Below, one piece after another: positions 13,083 to 25,010 of a DNA stretch of 64,000 nt. Positions within the stretch are counted from its first letter, which is position 1; each line of letters begins with the position of its first letter. The translations under genes were made by a program, and so were the position numbers. The notes under the pieces were generated by a model. It was not told the origin of the DNA, did not search any database, and worked only from the letters and a program-made list of their open reading frames with translations. Origin of the DNA: Ifrita kowaldi (Eukaryota; Chordata; Aves; Passeriformes; Cinclosomatidae); contig VZRS01004062.1 in assembly GCA_013398055.1 (NCBI GenBank), forward strand, positions 303,984 to 367,983, read 5' to 3'.

Positions 13083-14543
13083 CTACAACAGAAGATGATA
13101 GTAAGTGACACATGGCAAATTGGTCATTGCTGCGCTCTATAACTCCTATTTTCCTGTGCCTTAGCACTTGGTGATCAATTCTCATCAGAATTCAAGGGAA
13201 AAACAACTAGTTGCATTGTTTCTGTAGTCTGCATTAATTCAGGTACACCATGTTATCAGAAGTATTTATCTACAGGTGTTCAAGGGAACACACCATTTTC
13301 TTTCTCTAAAAATTAGTTCAGTGCCCTTTGTGGCAGAATACAAATGATAACACACCTTGGTTTCTGGAGGAGATCCCAATGAAGGAAAAGCCGTAAAAGA
13401 AGTAGCAGTGTTCCCTGAAGGGCCATTTCCACAAAAATCCAGCCCAGGAAATCCATTTCAAAAGGGCTCACATAAGAATCTATTCCAAAGTTCCTGGTCA
13501 GATCAAACTTGATCTGGTTATACGAAAGCTCTATTAAACCCTGGCCTAGGCAGAACTGTGGGAATATGATGAATGCCCATTTGAGGATATTGTAGATGTT
13601 CTGAAAACTCTGTATGCAGGGAGGAGAATTAAAGAAAAGGGAAAAAATTAGTTTTCTCCAACAGCCTAATGAGAACACTTGCAAAACTGGACACAGCATT
13701 CAAATCTCACTCATGGTCAACTGAATTCTAAAGTGCATATTGTGAACTATTTTGGGGACAGAGTTCATATCATATTGCATTTTAGACTTTCTACAGCCAT
13801 AGCATTCTAACCTTAGTTGGAATTCACAGATGGTACCAAAACACATGTAGCCATGATCCTTCTATTTCCTTAACATTTTAATATTTGAGTGCTATCAAAT
13901 CTGAATCACCAGCTTAAACCCAAGTGAATACTGCATCTGCTTACACACTTTCATGACACATAATCCAGATTTGACTTGAAACATCAAGTTTTTGACCTGT
14001 ACAAATGGAGGTTGTCTCTCCTGAATGGAGAGTCATACTCATTCTGGAACTCCTTTCCATCAAGTTGTTTAAATACCATTATAACTAATTAAAATCACAT
14101 GTATGGAGTGAGAATGCACTGTATCAATTACTATTCATACAGTGCATTAGTAACCCTAGGAATATGCAGCTTATCTCATGTCAATATTATTCAAACACAT
14201 TTTACAGTGCATATAATCTATTTAATGGACCAGAACAGCTCCCATTATGTGCCAATTACAACTTAATGGTCTAGAAAATGTCAAAGTTTCAATTAACACT
14301 GTTTTCCCATTATTACAGCATGTTTTTTTGGGTTATAGACAAGTTAAAATTCAAGGTGGTAACAGTCAATAGGGTATATTCTAGGACAGAAAAATCATGA
14401 ATGTTTAAAAACCATATGTTGTTCTTCTGGAATAATCCTAAATACATAAACAGGCATATATACTTTCTCAAATATATACATGCATGTATGTGTGTGCATA
14501 CATCTCGGTTATGAAAAAGACAAACCAAAGGTTTTATACTGAC
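13083..14543. other. Introns e12-e13 (13083-13355) and e11-e12 (13610-14543)
   Basis: Two short introns either side of e12. Nothing beyond splice signals is recognised. The extension of the e11 frame past its donor (14313-14543) is intron read-through. Confidence 0.8.
13356..13609 (-). CDS. ABCA13: ABCA13 exon e12: last membrane helices of TMD2
   Basis: Seen: 254 nt after cctgcatacag, ending CCAAG|gtgtgt, starting in phase 0 and ending in phase 2. Key parts of the product in order are SFQNIYNILKWAFIIFPQFC, LGQGLIELSYNQ, DLTRNFGIDSYVSPFEMDF and LGWIFVEMALQGTLLLLLRL. Family knowledge: (I/F)FPx(F/Y)CLG(Q/R)GL is strongly conserved in ABCA proteins. LGWIFVEMALQGTLLLLLRL is the final helix before NBD2. 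The exon ends in the cytosolic linker (HWDLLQKPR). Confidence 0.97.
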
Positions 14544-14700
14544 CTGGACTCTGGAAATTATAGCTAACAAGCGAGGTAAGAGAGTCACCAGCATGGTACA
14601 CAGGCCAAACACAAAATTTAAGGAGATGTAAGAAATAAAAGCTACATCTGAACTTGAGAAGAATCTAGATGCAAGATACATCCAAGGTAAAGTTGCATAT
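14544..14700 (-). CDS. ABCA13: ABCA13 exon e11: membrane helices with FSSSDVAF motif
   Basis: Seen: 157 nt after aactttcag, ending GTCCAG|gtcagt, starting in phase 2 and ending in phase 0. The glycine codon shared with e10 is followed by YATLPWMYLASRFFSSSD, then VAFISYISLNFVFGLCTML, then VTLLPRLLAIISRVQ. Family knowledge: G(Y/W)(A/S)xxPxMY followed by F-x-x-(S/P)-(S/G)-x-A(F/Y) is the standard ABCA sequence between consecutive TMD2 helices. One strong membrane helix (FISYISLNFVFGLCTMLV) is visible. Confidence 0.96.
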
Positions 14701-17700
14701 CTGAAAGTTTAAAGAAACAAAACTGTCACAAATAAGTTATGTTTTTGCCTCATCCCCCCCCAAAAGTCAATTATCACATTGGAAAAAAAACCACAATTAC
14801 TGTTCCTTATTTTTAAGATAGACAAAAAACTCTTCTGAACAATCAATTTAAAAAAGCACAAATGTGGGATATGTATTCTTTAACAAATTAGCTTATAGTT
14901 CCATAGATGTACACATATTTACTGCCATGTTATACCCAGATATGATCCATTTTTGCCTATATCAGCTGCAGATATTGACTTTTACTGTTCCAGACAGCTC
15001 ACAATCCTGATTTCTGAATGATTGCAAACCCGTGCACCTTATCAAGCCGCTTACACAGAGATAGAATTAAAACCAAATATTTAAAGCTTAAATCATGAAT
15101 GCTGAGCAGTTATCTTTTCTGAGAGGCTTTCATAGAAAGAAAAAAAAGAACAAAAGAAGGAGGAGGTTGTGAGCAAAGAAAGAGAAAGAAAAAGAAGAAA
15201 AAACCCAATGGTCTTTGAACTGGAACTAATATTTGTGCCAGTGATAATGTGAGAACTGAAAAAACCTACAGACCATGTTATTACCTAAACGAGGTTGTCA
15301 GTTAGTAGAGTAATAGCTATCAAAATGAGTGCACAGCACAATGAGGATAAGACAGCATGTCCATAGCTACATCACCTTCCATGAGAATCTTTAAAAGAAG
15401 CAGGAAGGCACCCTCCATTCTGAGAAGTCAAATGATGCCTATCCAGAACGGAGTACTCACATGTTTTATAAAGAGATGTTTATAAAGACTAAAACAATGT
15501 CTGGGCATTTGGAGCATGCATGTTACGTAAAGAAAATTTATTTTCCATTCATCATAGTGCAAGATATATCTATCAAACTAGCAATGTATAGACTGCAGGA
15601 GCAGAGCTATCAGCATATGCAATTGCACAATGATAAGTACATATGTAGTGTATTTATAAACACTTCTTATGTAATATTAATATGTATAACTGGTTTAGCA
15701 GTGAGCTCGATGCAAGAGCAACTAGCCAAAAACCTGTGAATTCACTTCTTCACTGCCTTAAAGTGTAGTTTAGATTACAAGTCATAAAAGTCCCTTTTGA
15801 ATTCAGTATTTCGTACTTTCTTATTGCATTAGAGAATGCCAGAATGTTTTACCTTAAAAAAAAAACTTGCAGACCCTGCTGGGAAGTAATAATGATGTTT
15901 TTCTCAGTTTACAGGAAGATAAAGGTTAAATGACTCAATGTTTGGGTCTCAAATGAAGATTGTAAGTATTCAAGACCACACTATACTTGTCAGCATCCAC
16001 TGCCAGTCTTAATCACACAATCTTTTCTTCCCTTCATGCACATACCAAAATCACTCTTCTAAGAATTACAATATCGTAAATGCAAGTCCATCCTTGGAAA
16101 CAGCTCAGGAAAGAGACATGATTTACAGTGCTGTTACTCTGCTGTAAATGAAAGCAAAATTTGATTTGTTTGCTTATACCTGCTAAGAAATGAGTAAGAC
16201 TTTCAGAATACTAAAGTTATGGGATGTTCAAATACAGCCTTTAAAATAGTGGCCAGTCACACCTATATTTCTATCCTCTTTCTTTTCCTTCAGCTGCAGT
16301 TGCAATTTAGTGTTTTCTAAGTATAAAAGACAGAACATTTTGGACAAAACTGCTTAAGTATTTGGACTAGGAAACACCTCTGCAACCAACTAAAAGAGAA
16401 AAAAAATGTAGTTTAGTTAAGAGACCGTTATATTTTTAAAGGAAATCACTTTTAAAGTAGCACACTAAGAAACTTGATTATTCTTTCAAGCACACCCTCT
16501 TCTCTTTAACTTTTTTACATAACTCTGTTATTTTTATCTTTATTCCAGATCAGAAAATCCACACAAGCGTATCCTGAAGAGAAAAAACATCTTAAAAGGA
16601 AAAAAATGCAGGTGATGATGGCATGCAGATGAATGAGGATTACATGCACAGTACTGGGGAAGAATAAAATGGCCACAGTAGGCTTCATCACATTTACAGT
16701 GTAGTTAGGCTGAATAAAGGGTGGATTAGGAAGAGTGGCAGCTCTGAATTTTTTCAGTGTCCTTGAGACATGGTAAACTTACACTGACAGCTATTGGATC
16801 CTTAATATGTGTTAATACATATTGAATACATAGATTTTCCTTTTAAAAATCACTGCAACATCTGTTAAGTCAGCCAAAGCTGAACAGTACAGGAGGGATT
16901 ATATTGAGCTTATTAAGATGCATCTGCAGTCAACAAAATAAGACAGTCCAGCTTTTCAGTCAATGACTTTTTTTTTCTGAAATACTCAAAGTTTAACTCA
17001 ACATTTTGGTTAAAACAATGCCAGCATAACTGCCATTTGATAGTATACTGTGGGCAGGGCCAAAGCCCAAAGCACACCAGAAAAAGCCTGTCATGCCTTC
17101 AGTAGACATACAGGTCTGTACTGTGTGCTTCAGTTGCTGCTTGGCTAAGATTTCTGTAGACACCTATGCCTCACTAGGATGATAGCAACTGGATCACAAG
17201 AAGGATTCAATGGTTGTAAAGGTAATAAAAAAAAAGGTGTGAGATTTCATAGTGTGAAATCTTTGCACTAAGACTGGTTAGAATTTGTGCCTTGAATTTG
17301 AAGGAATCACTTGACGGAAGTGCTGAAGAAAGGAAGTGAGAGTGGTACACAAGAGTGACACAGAGAAGAGAAAATAATGAATTTTGAATATTTCACACAA
17401 GTTATTTACATCATCCTGCCATCACGACCTCTAGAATACTTCATACTAGTTTGGCCATTCACATCCAGGAAAGATGAGCTCAACTGGAGTTATAAGGAAA
17501 AATGATAACTAGAATTATGCAAGGAATTTGGAAGGTGTTACAAGAGAGGACTTTGCTTCTTTTGGCTCACAAAAGGTGTTTGATGAAGGACAATTATGAA
17601 GTATGATTCTGAGTAAACTTAGGCTAGAATTTCCAAGAAAAGATCCAGCTTTGAGGATACCTGAACAGTTTTCCAAAAAAATGAGTTGCTGAAGGCACAA

Positions 17701-18716
17701 AACCTTGAAAACAGTTTCAAGGTGCAATATAGTAAATTGGGGGGTTTTTTGAAGGATTTATCTGAGACTCTTCCTGGAATAAAACATGTCCTGATCTTGC
17801 AGAAGGTCCTTTCTTCTTTCCTTTGCCTATCTTTTTATTTTCCTTGCTAGCTGCTTCTGTCATGAAGCAGCTAAACATCTGTAAGATGTAAGATATGCAT
17901 TTTCCCCTACAAGTGTAGCAGCAATTAGTTGCTTGAAATAAGGAATGAACTTTCCAGAAGCCTTTTCCTTTAACAATTCATCTTCAGCATTTCTTACATC
18001 ACCTTAGACAGTACATGGGAAGAGTTAAAGGAACAGAATACACTATTAATTTGATTGATCCCAGGGCTCAACAGACTTATTTTTACAGAGGTATCAATCC
18101 TCTGTTTAACCAGCTATTTTAACCTTCTGTAACAAGTTGGTTTTTTGGTTGAGTTTATTTGGGTTTTTTCATGTGAAGCTAAGCAAGAGAGTAGCATGGT
18201 AGAACTTTCCTCTCTCACAGCACTATTTGGAGACAAATCTCCGACCAGCCCAGAACTTCACATTGGACAGACTTCTCATTGGAAATATAAACTCCTGGAG
18301 CTACGTAGAACTACAGAAAATGGTTAGAGCTGTAATAAAAGCCATTTCTTACCTTCTTGATTATATTCTGCACAGCTAAGCACTGACATTCTGACCTATG
18401 TTAATATTCCCTCATTTTCTGGAAGATAACATACAATCAATTTCTAACAGCAAACTACTGTTATACAGGCTGAGTATCTTCTGAGACATTTCCACTCCTT
18501 TTTTTTTTTTTTAATGTGTGAGTAAACCTCCCTCCACTTCTTGTGTTTAACTTTCAAACTCACGTTTCAGCCTGTTTTCTCATTATATTTTGCCGAATCA
18601 TAATTGTGTACAAAGACAGAAAACCGTGCATTCAGCAGCAGGTGCAAACTACATCTGAAGACTTATGTTTGTTTCTTAGAAGCTGTAATTCCACAGGAGC
18701 ATTTCCAATCACATAC
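14701..18716. other. Intron e10-e11 (ABCA13)
   Basis: Intron of 4,016 nt. It contains a purine-rich tract (15133-15203) and no recognisable transposon. Open frames here show no homology. Confidence 0.85.
15133..15203. repeat. Purine-rich (GA/GAA) tract
   Basis: About 70 nt almost entirely A and G on the plus strand, so polypyrimidine on the transcribed strand. Low complexity, in the e10-e11 intron. Confidence 0.8.
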
Positions 18717-18832
18717 CCAAAGAGTATCAGCAGGAGAACAGTGGCTGCCAAGTTCTTTCGGAAAGTGAAGGCTGATAGCTGGAAGGCACTAATAACGCCG
18801 ACACACAGGGTGACTGGAACCATGTAAAACAC
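18717..18832 (-). CDS. ABCA13: ABCA13 exon e10: membrane helices of TMD2
   Basis: Seen: 116 nt after gtttctag, ending TTTGG|gtatgt, starting in phase 0 and ending in phase 2. The product is VFYMVPVTLCVGVISAFQL, then SAFTFRKNLAATVLLLILF. It contains one helix and the start of another, joined by the short AFTFRKNLA turn. That turn matches the conserved ABCA pattern (A)F-x-x-x-N(L/A)-x-(A/V)-x-x-L-L. Reading on past the donor gives a chance extension that should be ignored. Confidence 0.94.
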
Positions 18833-21429
18833 CTAGAAACAGAAGGAAAAAAAGCACTGAGCAGGTGCGCATCTCTTACTGGTCTTACCTAGTTTGTATA
18901 GAAGGGGTTTACAAATTAACTTTTCCACACTTGCAATAGAATTATACTATAAATTAGGAAGAAATAGGCAGAAGAGCTTGGAGATTTGAGTCTATACTTG
19001 CTGTGAAACTACCCCCTACACATGAAACAGCCTGACAACATAAAATCTGACTACAGAATATCCCCCATAATCCTATTTCTATTGACCTTTCCAATACATT
19101 CATTTAACAAGCTAACTCTTCCAGATAATGAGTCCATGTGGGGCCGTTGCTCCAAAACATCAAATTACACTGTGAATACAGAGGCTTGGTTTCAGAAATA
19201 GCAGTTTCACTGATTGGTGCTTCATTCATAGGAGAATAATAAGGAAGCAATTTTAAAAGAGATTTTAATGAAGGACCATGTGTGCTGATGAAGCAAATGG
19301 CATCTTTAATTGGGAATGGACAAAATATGTAAAAGCATTACAGCCATCATGCAACAGGGAAAGCAGTTTCTCTGTTTAGTCTCTTAATATAATGGCAACC
19401 AAACACTTAAGGGTGGCATGGTGGGATTGGTGTAGGGGATTCATATCCAAGTATTCAAGAGAGAGGGGTTCTGCTTGCAAATAGTAAATGTCAGGATGTG
19501 AAAATCTGTGCTCATCTCCATTTTCAGTGTCGGCCTACTCTGTGCACTGAACCTGAGCTCATTAGGGCACTGACTGCCTCCATTTGTGCTTATGTAATAT
19601 TTAGCTTTATACTAATATACCTGAGATTCTGAGATACACCTGAAATAGAGGCAACAAATCAAGGTCTATCTAAATATTCAGTGTAGAAGAACAACGCACT
19701 GGTAAAATTAGACTTTCATAACGAAGTACAATGAAAACCTGTTCCAAATTAAACCAGAGGCCATCATCTCCTTGCTACTAGGAAAATATTTTATTTTTTT
19801 AATAAAAGGGCAGTGGAGTAAAATGTAGACGGATTCAATATTCTCATCTTATTCACAGAGTACCTTTTTTTGGCCGTGTTCAAATATCATAACATTCTAC
19901 CCACAGATTTATGTTTCAGTTATCCTGAAGCTGTTAAAAATATTGTAGAGAAGTCACAAAGCATTTGAGTGCCAGTATGTTTCAACAGAGCTGGGGCTTC
20001 TGTCTAGAAACCAATAAATAACTTTAAAATCAAATTCTATTGGAAACCTTACCCTGAAATCATGGTGTATTACAGAAGTAATGCATGTACAACAAAACAA
20101 CTTTAATTTTTCCCCTTTAGTGACACAAGCTTAATCTGAACAAAATGTCTCTATTTCTCTTTAAATTTTCTTAGCACTTACACTTTTTCCATTTGTTGAA
20201 CATAGTAATGAATACCATTCATGCCTATAATACAGTAAGAACAGTCTGATTCTCATGAGAGCAATTTCATAAATCAAATACTTCTGCAGGCCTAGTAAAG
20301 ATTCTGCTACCAGTAATACAGGACACAGTCTATACTACTTAAAATACGTAGAGGGATTTAAAATTTGACAGTTCATATATTCATGTGTTCAGTGTCCCTA
20401 AATGATCTGCAGCACAATTAGCATTTAAAGCAGTGTCTGTTCTTTCCCAGATCATGATTGATCATGCAGTACTGTGTTGAATTTGTGAGAACATTTTGAG
20501 AGATTGGCAGAAAATAATGAGGAGTTGACTTTGCTCACAAGGAGAAACCGAATGATGAAGGACTGAGTTTTTAACCAAGCCTTCTTATCTGAAGCAGCAG
20601 CAAAAAGAAATACCAAGATTGACTGGCCAAGTAAATAACATTGGGAAAAATATGCTCTTACCTCAAGATTGCTCAAGTGTGAAAATTCTGATTTCAAGCA
20701 TGGATGAGTGAAGATCTAGTGTTTTAGAATTAGAATAGTCTAAATGAAAACAGTGTTCCAAAAATTTATATTCCTGACCAGGGTGTCATAGAATCCAACC
20801 TAATGGTTGGAAAGGACCTTAAGAACATCAGGTCCAACCATTAATCCAGCACTGCCAAATCCACCACTAAACCATGTCCCTCAGTGCCATATCGATACGT
20901 CTTTTAAATACCTCCAGGGATGGTGACTCCACCACTTCCTTGAGCTGTCTGTTCCAGTGCTTGCCACAAATAAAAGGTACCAATTATAAATATGTCATAT
21001 TATCCACAACAACACATAACATAATCATCCCTTAAAGTAGTTGACTAGTATTTTCAGTTTTCTCAACTAACTTGAAAGGTTTTGCCAGTGCATGCCAAAA
21101 TTCAAACCATGGAAATTCCTGCTATGAGCTGCTGCATGGAAGATTCTTTCTGTCTAGGCTGATTAGCCAACCTCCTTTCAGTGTAAAATAGTATACATAG
21201 CTAAAGATAGCAAATCATTTACAATTCAGCTTTGGGAAGCAAGGAACAAAATCCCCACCCTGTATTAAAGTAGGAATGGTGACTTAATGTTTGTTAGCGT
21301 GTCAGCCAACAGCTGTCATTCTGTGCACTTCAAATCTTATTCATGTATCTAGTGACTATATCTCCTTTTGCTCATTTACGACAAACTAGCCTAAAATTTA
21401 CACCTTGTACTGCCCCACATAATACATAC
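18833..21429. other. Intron e9-e10 (ABCA13)
   Basis: Intron of 2,597 nt with one minus-strand CR1 fragment (20786-20968). Nothing else recognised. Confidence 0.85.
20786..20968 (-). mobile_element. CR1 LINE fragment, 3' end
   Basis: It begins catagaatccaacctaatgg and continues ttggaaaggaccttaagaac. Then come the conserved ccatgtccctcagtgcca and ctccagggatggtgactcca blocks of the CR1 3' end, all in reverse orientation. It is truncated after about 180 nt. Confidence 0.9.
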
Positions 21430-21607
21430 CATATCACAGCAGAAGTTAGCAAGCCAGTAAGTTTTGTAACCCAGGCCTGTGATGTGCTGCAAACGTTTTG
21501 TCCCAGATACTCTGTCTTTCACTATGGCACTTCCAATGGATGCAGTAAGGATAGAGAAACCCAGCATGATACACAGTGCTACCCCACACTGACGAACATT
21601 CTCCATT
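21430..21607 (-). CDS. ABCA13: ABCA13 exon e9: helix 2-3 region of TMD2
   Basis: Seen: 178 nt after tttatccccag, ending GATATG|gtatgt, starting in phase 2 and ending in phase 0. The product starts MENVRQCGVALCIMLGFSIL and continues TASIGSAIVKDRV, then SGTKRLQHITGLGYKTYWL and ANFCCDM. There is one clear membrane helix (CGVALCIMLGFSILTASIGSAIV). It is followed by the cytosolic motif ER/DR-x-x-x-(A/T)K-x-LQ-x-(I/V)-(S/T)G, known in ABCA proteins as the intracellular loop that couples to the nucleotide-binding domain. The residues after it start the next helix. Confidence 0.96.
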
Positions 21608-22233
21608 CTGGGGTAAAAAGCAAAATAGTGTAATGAAGACGCAATGGGGAAAAACACCCTCAAATGATAGCATTTTTTAGGCCAACTTCTTACAAAAACA
21701 TTTGACATTAGGACCTTAATCCTGATTGCAAACACCGTAGAATCACAGAACAGTTTGGGTTGGAAGGAACCTTAAAGATCGTCTAGTTCCAAGACCCTAC
21801 AGTGAGCAGGGACACAATATCTCTACACTGTCAACATCTAATTAAAAAACAGGAACAAGATGTGTTAAGTTACAAAACTATAGGTGAGTTAGAGAGCACA
21901 GCATGTGTCTGAGTTGCAAAGCGAAGCTTGTGCAAATATTTCCCCTTTACAGAAAACTAAAATTTAAACCCTTGACAGTTATTTGAAGCAGTTACTCTGT
22001 TTTAAACTGTTATGACACAATCAGCATAAATTCAGTATTTTTCTTTACAAAGTATTGCAACCTTTTTTGACATAAACAGTGGACTTGACAGACAGTCCAC
22101 ACTAAGAAAATACTTCACTCAGTAGAACTGAATTGCGTCTATCAATTCACAGCATCTAATCCAGGAAACATATATTCTTATTTAATTGATAGTTTCAATT
22201 GTCTGCTGTTAAACATTTTAAGAGTTTGCTCAC
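21608..22233. other. Intron e8-e9 (ABCA13)
   Basis: Intron of 626 nt with a short CR1 3' end (21738-21827) about 130 nt upstream of the e9 acceptor in transcript sense. Confidence 0.85.
21738..21827 (-). mobile_element. Short CR1 LINE 3' end
   Basis: About 90 nt starting tagaatcacagaacagtttg, with gggttggaaggaaccttaaa and agatcgtctagttcc. This is the extreme 3' end of a CR1 in reverse orientation. It lies close upstream of exon e9. Confidence 0.9.
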
Positions 22234-22288
22234 ATTTTGTCCTCATCCAACAAGGCTCCTCCATATGGTTGGCTATAGAGTGTTATCC
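22234..22288 (-). CDS. ABCA13: ABCA13 exon e8: short exon before helix 2 of TMD2
   Basis: Seen: only 55 nt, between ctttttgcag and gtgagc. It completes a glycine codon with e7 and then reads ITLYSQPYGGALLDEDK, leaving AT in phase 2. No ORF longer than about 60 codons covers it, so it was located by splice sites and phase. The sequence ITLYSQPYGG fits what I remember of vertebrate ABCA13 at this position. It leads into the next transmembrane helices. Confidence 0.9.
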
Positions 22289-23058
22289 CTGCAAAAAGAA
22301 AAATAAATCATGAAATATTAAATCTTATTAAGGACTTCAAGTTCTAGAGTACACTGTTAACACTTGTTACACATCCGAATAAAAAGATTAAATACGTAGT
22401 AATCAACAGAAAGAGATCAACCACCAAGCTGCAAAACCAAACACTGTCTCCCACTGAGTGATTTCCAGAGTTTGGAACCACTAAAAACTAATGAATAAAC
22501 AAAAGTAGTAGTTGTTTTTCTGCATTCTGAAGTTCAGCATCACAGAAGATAGCTAATACAAAACTTAAAGTAGAATTTGTTCATATACCTAATCTTCTGG
22601 GGTAAGGTAGATGGTTACTGCAATTTATACACTTAGTTTAGATTTTAGATTAGATCTTTCAGCAATTTTTAGATTACTGACATTTTGCTGAGAAAAACTG
22701 TTTAGCTAAATTCACAAAAGAAAAAAAGTAACACCTTTGATTGAAACGGCAGAGCTTTAGATTAAAAAATGCGCAGTTTGGGAGACCAAGAAAAGGCAAT
22801 GAGCAGGCAATGCATTCTTAGGTTTATTTTGGTTCTTGATGCAAACAACATTTAGCAATATAGCAAAATTAACTCTGGAATTGGAAGGCAGTTTGTGAAC
22901 AAAAACTATGTATTTTTGCTTTTTTTCTCTTCAAGCAAAGGAAGAAAAATTGGGGTGGGTGGAGGTGCAAAACATTGTCACTGCAAAAGTTGCTGTTCCA
23001 CTGGACTTGATGCTGTTCATGACTTACCTGTGCAGGTGTGCGTGACAGATGTGCCAGC

Positions 23059-23640
23059 TGTGCTGGTTTTGTGCTGCCTGGAATTAATTTTCTTCACAGT
23101 AGCTGGTATGGGGGTAGGTTTTGGATTTGTGCTGCAAATAGTGTTGATAACGCAGGGATGTTTTAGCTATTGCTGAGCAGCACTTAGAGCCAAGATGTTT
23201 TCTGCTCCTCACCCACTCCACCAGTGAGGAGAATGGGAGGTGCAGGATGGGTCACAGGGAACTGGGAGGGGTCACAGCAGGACAGCTGACCCTGGCTGCC
23301 CAGAGGGACATTCCATACCATATGGCATCATGCTCAGCATGTAAAATGGAGGAAGAATGAGGAATGGGAGGGATATTTGGAGTGATGAGGTTTGCCTTCC
23401 TAAGTCAGTGTTAGGCGTGATGGGGCCCCTCTCTCCTGGGAATGGCTGAACCTCTGCCTGCCCATGGGAAAGTGTGAATGAATTCCTTGCTTTGCTTTGC
23501 TTGTCTGTGTGGGTTTTGTTTTTACCTATTAAACTTTATTTCAACCCATGAGTTTTATCACTTCTATTATTGTCTCTCACATGCCACTGGGGGGGAGAGA
23601 GCAAGTGGCTGAGTGAGTGGGCTTAAGTAAAACCATGATA
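23059..23640 (+). mobile_element. Solo LTR of an avian endogenous retrovirus (ERVL-like)
   Basis: The segment starts TGTGCTGGTTTTGTGCTGCC. It carries ttgtgctgcaaatagtgttg with ataacgcagggatg, then ccataccatatggcatcatg, a polyadenylation-like attaaa near 23528, and tttcaacccatgagttttat. Near the 3' end is a cactgggggggagagagcaa motif. This order matches a common LTR family I know from bird genomes. The 3' boundary is approximate because the terminal CA is decayed. No target duplication is evident and no internal viral genes are adjacent. Confidence 0.85.
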
Positions 23641-24415
23641 TCAACACTATTTGATTAGTGTCTAAATAAATCTATGCTGTTCCAAATTAAAACAAACAAA
23701 CAAACAAACTTCATCCTAACAGCAAGTATAATTTTTCCAGTCTCTTTGGTAAAGATATAAATTATTGGTAGCCTTAGATTGACTCTCTGGGGCACCACTT
23801 AATTGAACACACTGTCATATTTTGTTAGAGTCCAGCTGTATAAAGACAAAAAATATCTTCATTCTAGTAACAGGTGCAATTTGACTAAGTACACTTTTAC
23901 TTTGCCCCTTTAATTTTTCATTACTCATCTTCAAGCCAAAGTAATCGAAACATCACTAAGTCACTGCATGGCAAAAAGCCAAAAAACAGGATGATGATTA
24001 ACTCACACTCAAAACTAGTACAAGGTAAAGATTTTTCACATAAGAGTTAAATGCAGTACACTGAAGCCCAATGGTAGTTAGAAAAACAAAAGAAGATTCA
24101 ACCCAAAAAGGTTTTGATGTATCACTAGGTGATACTTCTGCTATTTGTAGAAGTCTTTCATGTCATGTGCCTTCAGGGCCTGTTTAAAATTTTCCTTTGT
24201 TTTTCTTTTAAAGCCTTAATTTTTTAAACAATTGCAGCTATTTGTTCTGAAGCAAAACTGGCATATCAAAGAAAATTATTTTTCCCACTGGAACCACTGA
24301 ATTTCCATTTATGTAAAGGAGTAGTAGCATGACAGAAAAAAGTTTAGTTTAGTTCCCAGAAAGTTTTTCTAGGCTTTTCCAATGCTTGAATAAAAGTGGG
24401 CATATTAGAAGAAGT

Positions 24416-25010
24416 AATCATACAATATGCAGAATTGGAATGGATCCACCAGGACCATCAGATCCAACTCCTGAGCCTACACAGGACACCCTGAGAGTCA
24501 CACCATGTGCCTGAGGTTGTTGTCCAAACACTTCTTGAACTCTGTCAGGCTTGGTGCTGTGACCACTTTCTTAGGAAGTCTGTTCAGTGCCCAGCCACCC
24601 TCTGGGTGAGGAACCTTTTCCTTTAGGATACCCAACCTAAACCTCCCCTGGCTCAACTTCAGGCAATTTCCTAAAGTCCTGTCACTGGTCACAAGAGTGA
24701 AGGGATTGGTACCTGCCCCTCCACTTCACCTCGTGAGGATGCTGAAGACTGCAATGAGGTCTCCCTTGAATTTCCTCTTCTCCAGGCAGAGCAAACCAAG
24801 TGACCTCATCTGCTTCTCCCAAGGCTTCCCCTCCAAACCCTTCACCATCCTCATGGCCTTCCTTTGGATGCTCTCTAATAGCTTAATGTCTTTTTTACAT
24901 AGTGGCACCCAAAACTGCATACTACATTTAAGGTGAGGCCACTCCAGTGCAGAGCAGAGCAGGACAATTCCCTCCTTTGCCCAGTGGCAAGATCTCAGGG
25001 GGAAACTAAC
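24416..25010 (-). mobile_element. CR1 LINE fragment, about 0.6 kb
   Basis: In reverse orientation the segment carries ggaccatcagatccaactcc, gttgtccaaacacttcttga, gtgctgtgaccactttctta, and then ctccaggcagagcaaaccaa with ccttcaccatcctcatggcc. All are CR1 3'-region landmarks. On the minus strand the frame at 24726-25022 reads PLCKKDIKLLESIQRKAMRM and GLEGKPWEKQMRSLGLLCLE. This matches the C-terminal tail of CR1 ORF2 (LE-x-IQR-[RK]A-x-[RK]). Confidence 0.92.

Noticed and set aside
13610..13699. Extension of the e12 frame upstream of its acceptor
   Set aside because: The stretch before SFQNIY has no ABCA similarity and a clear cctgcatacag acceptor precedes the exon, so it is intron.
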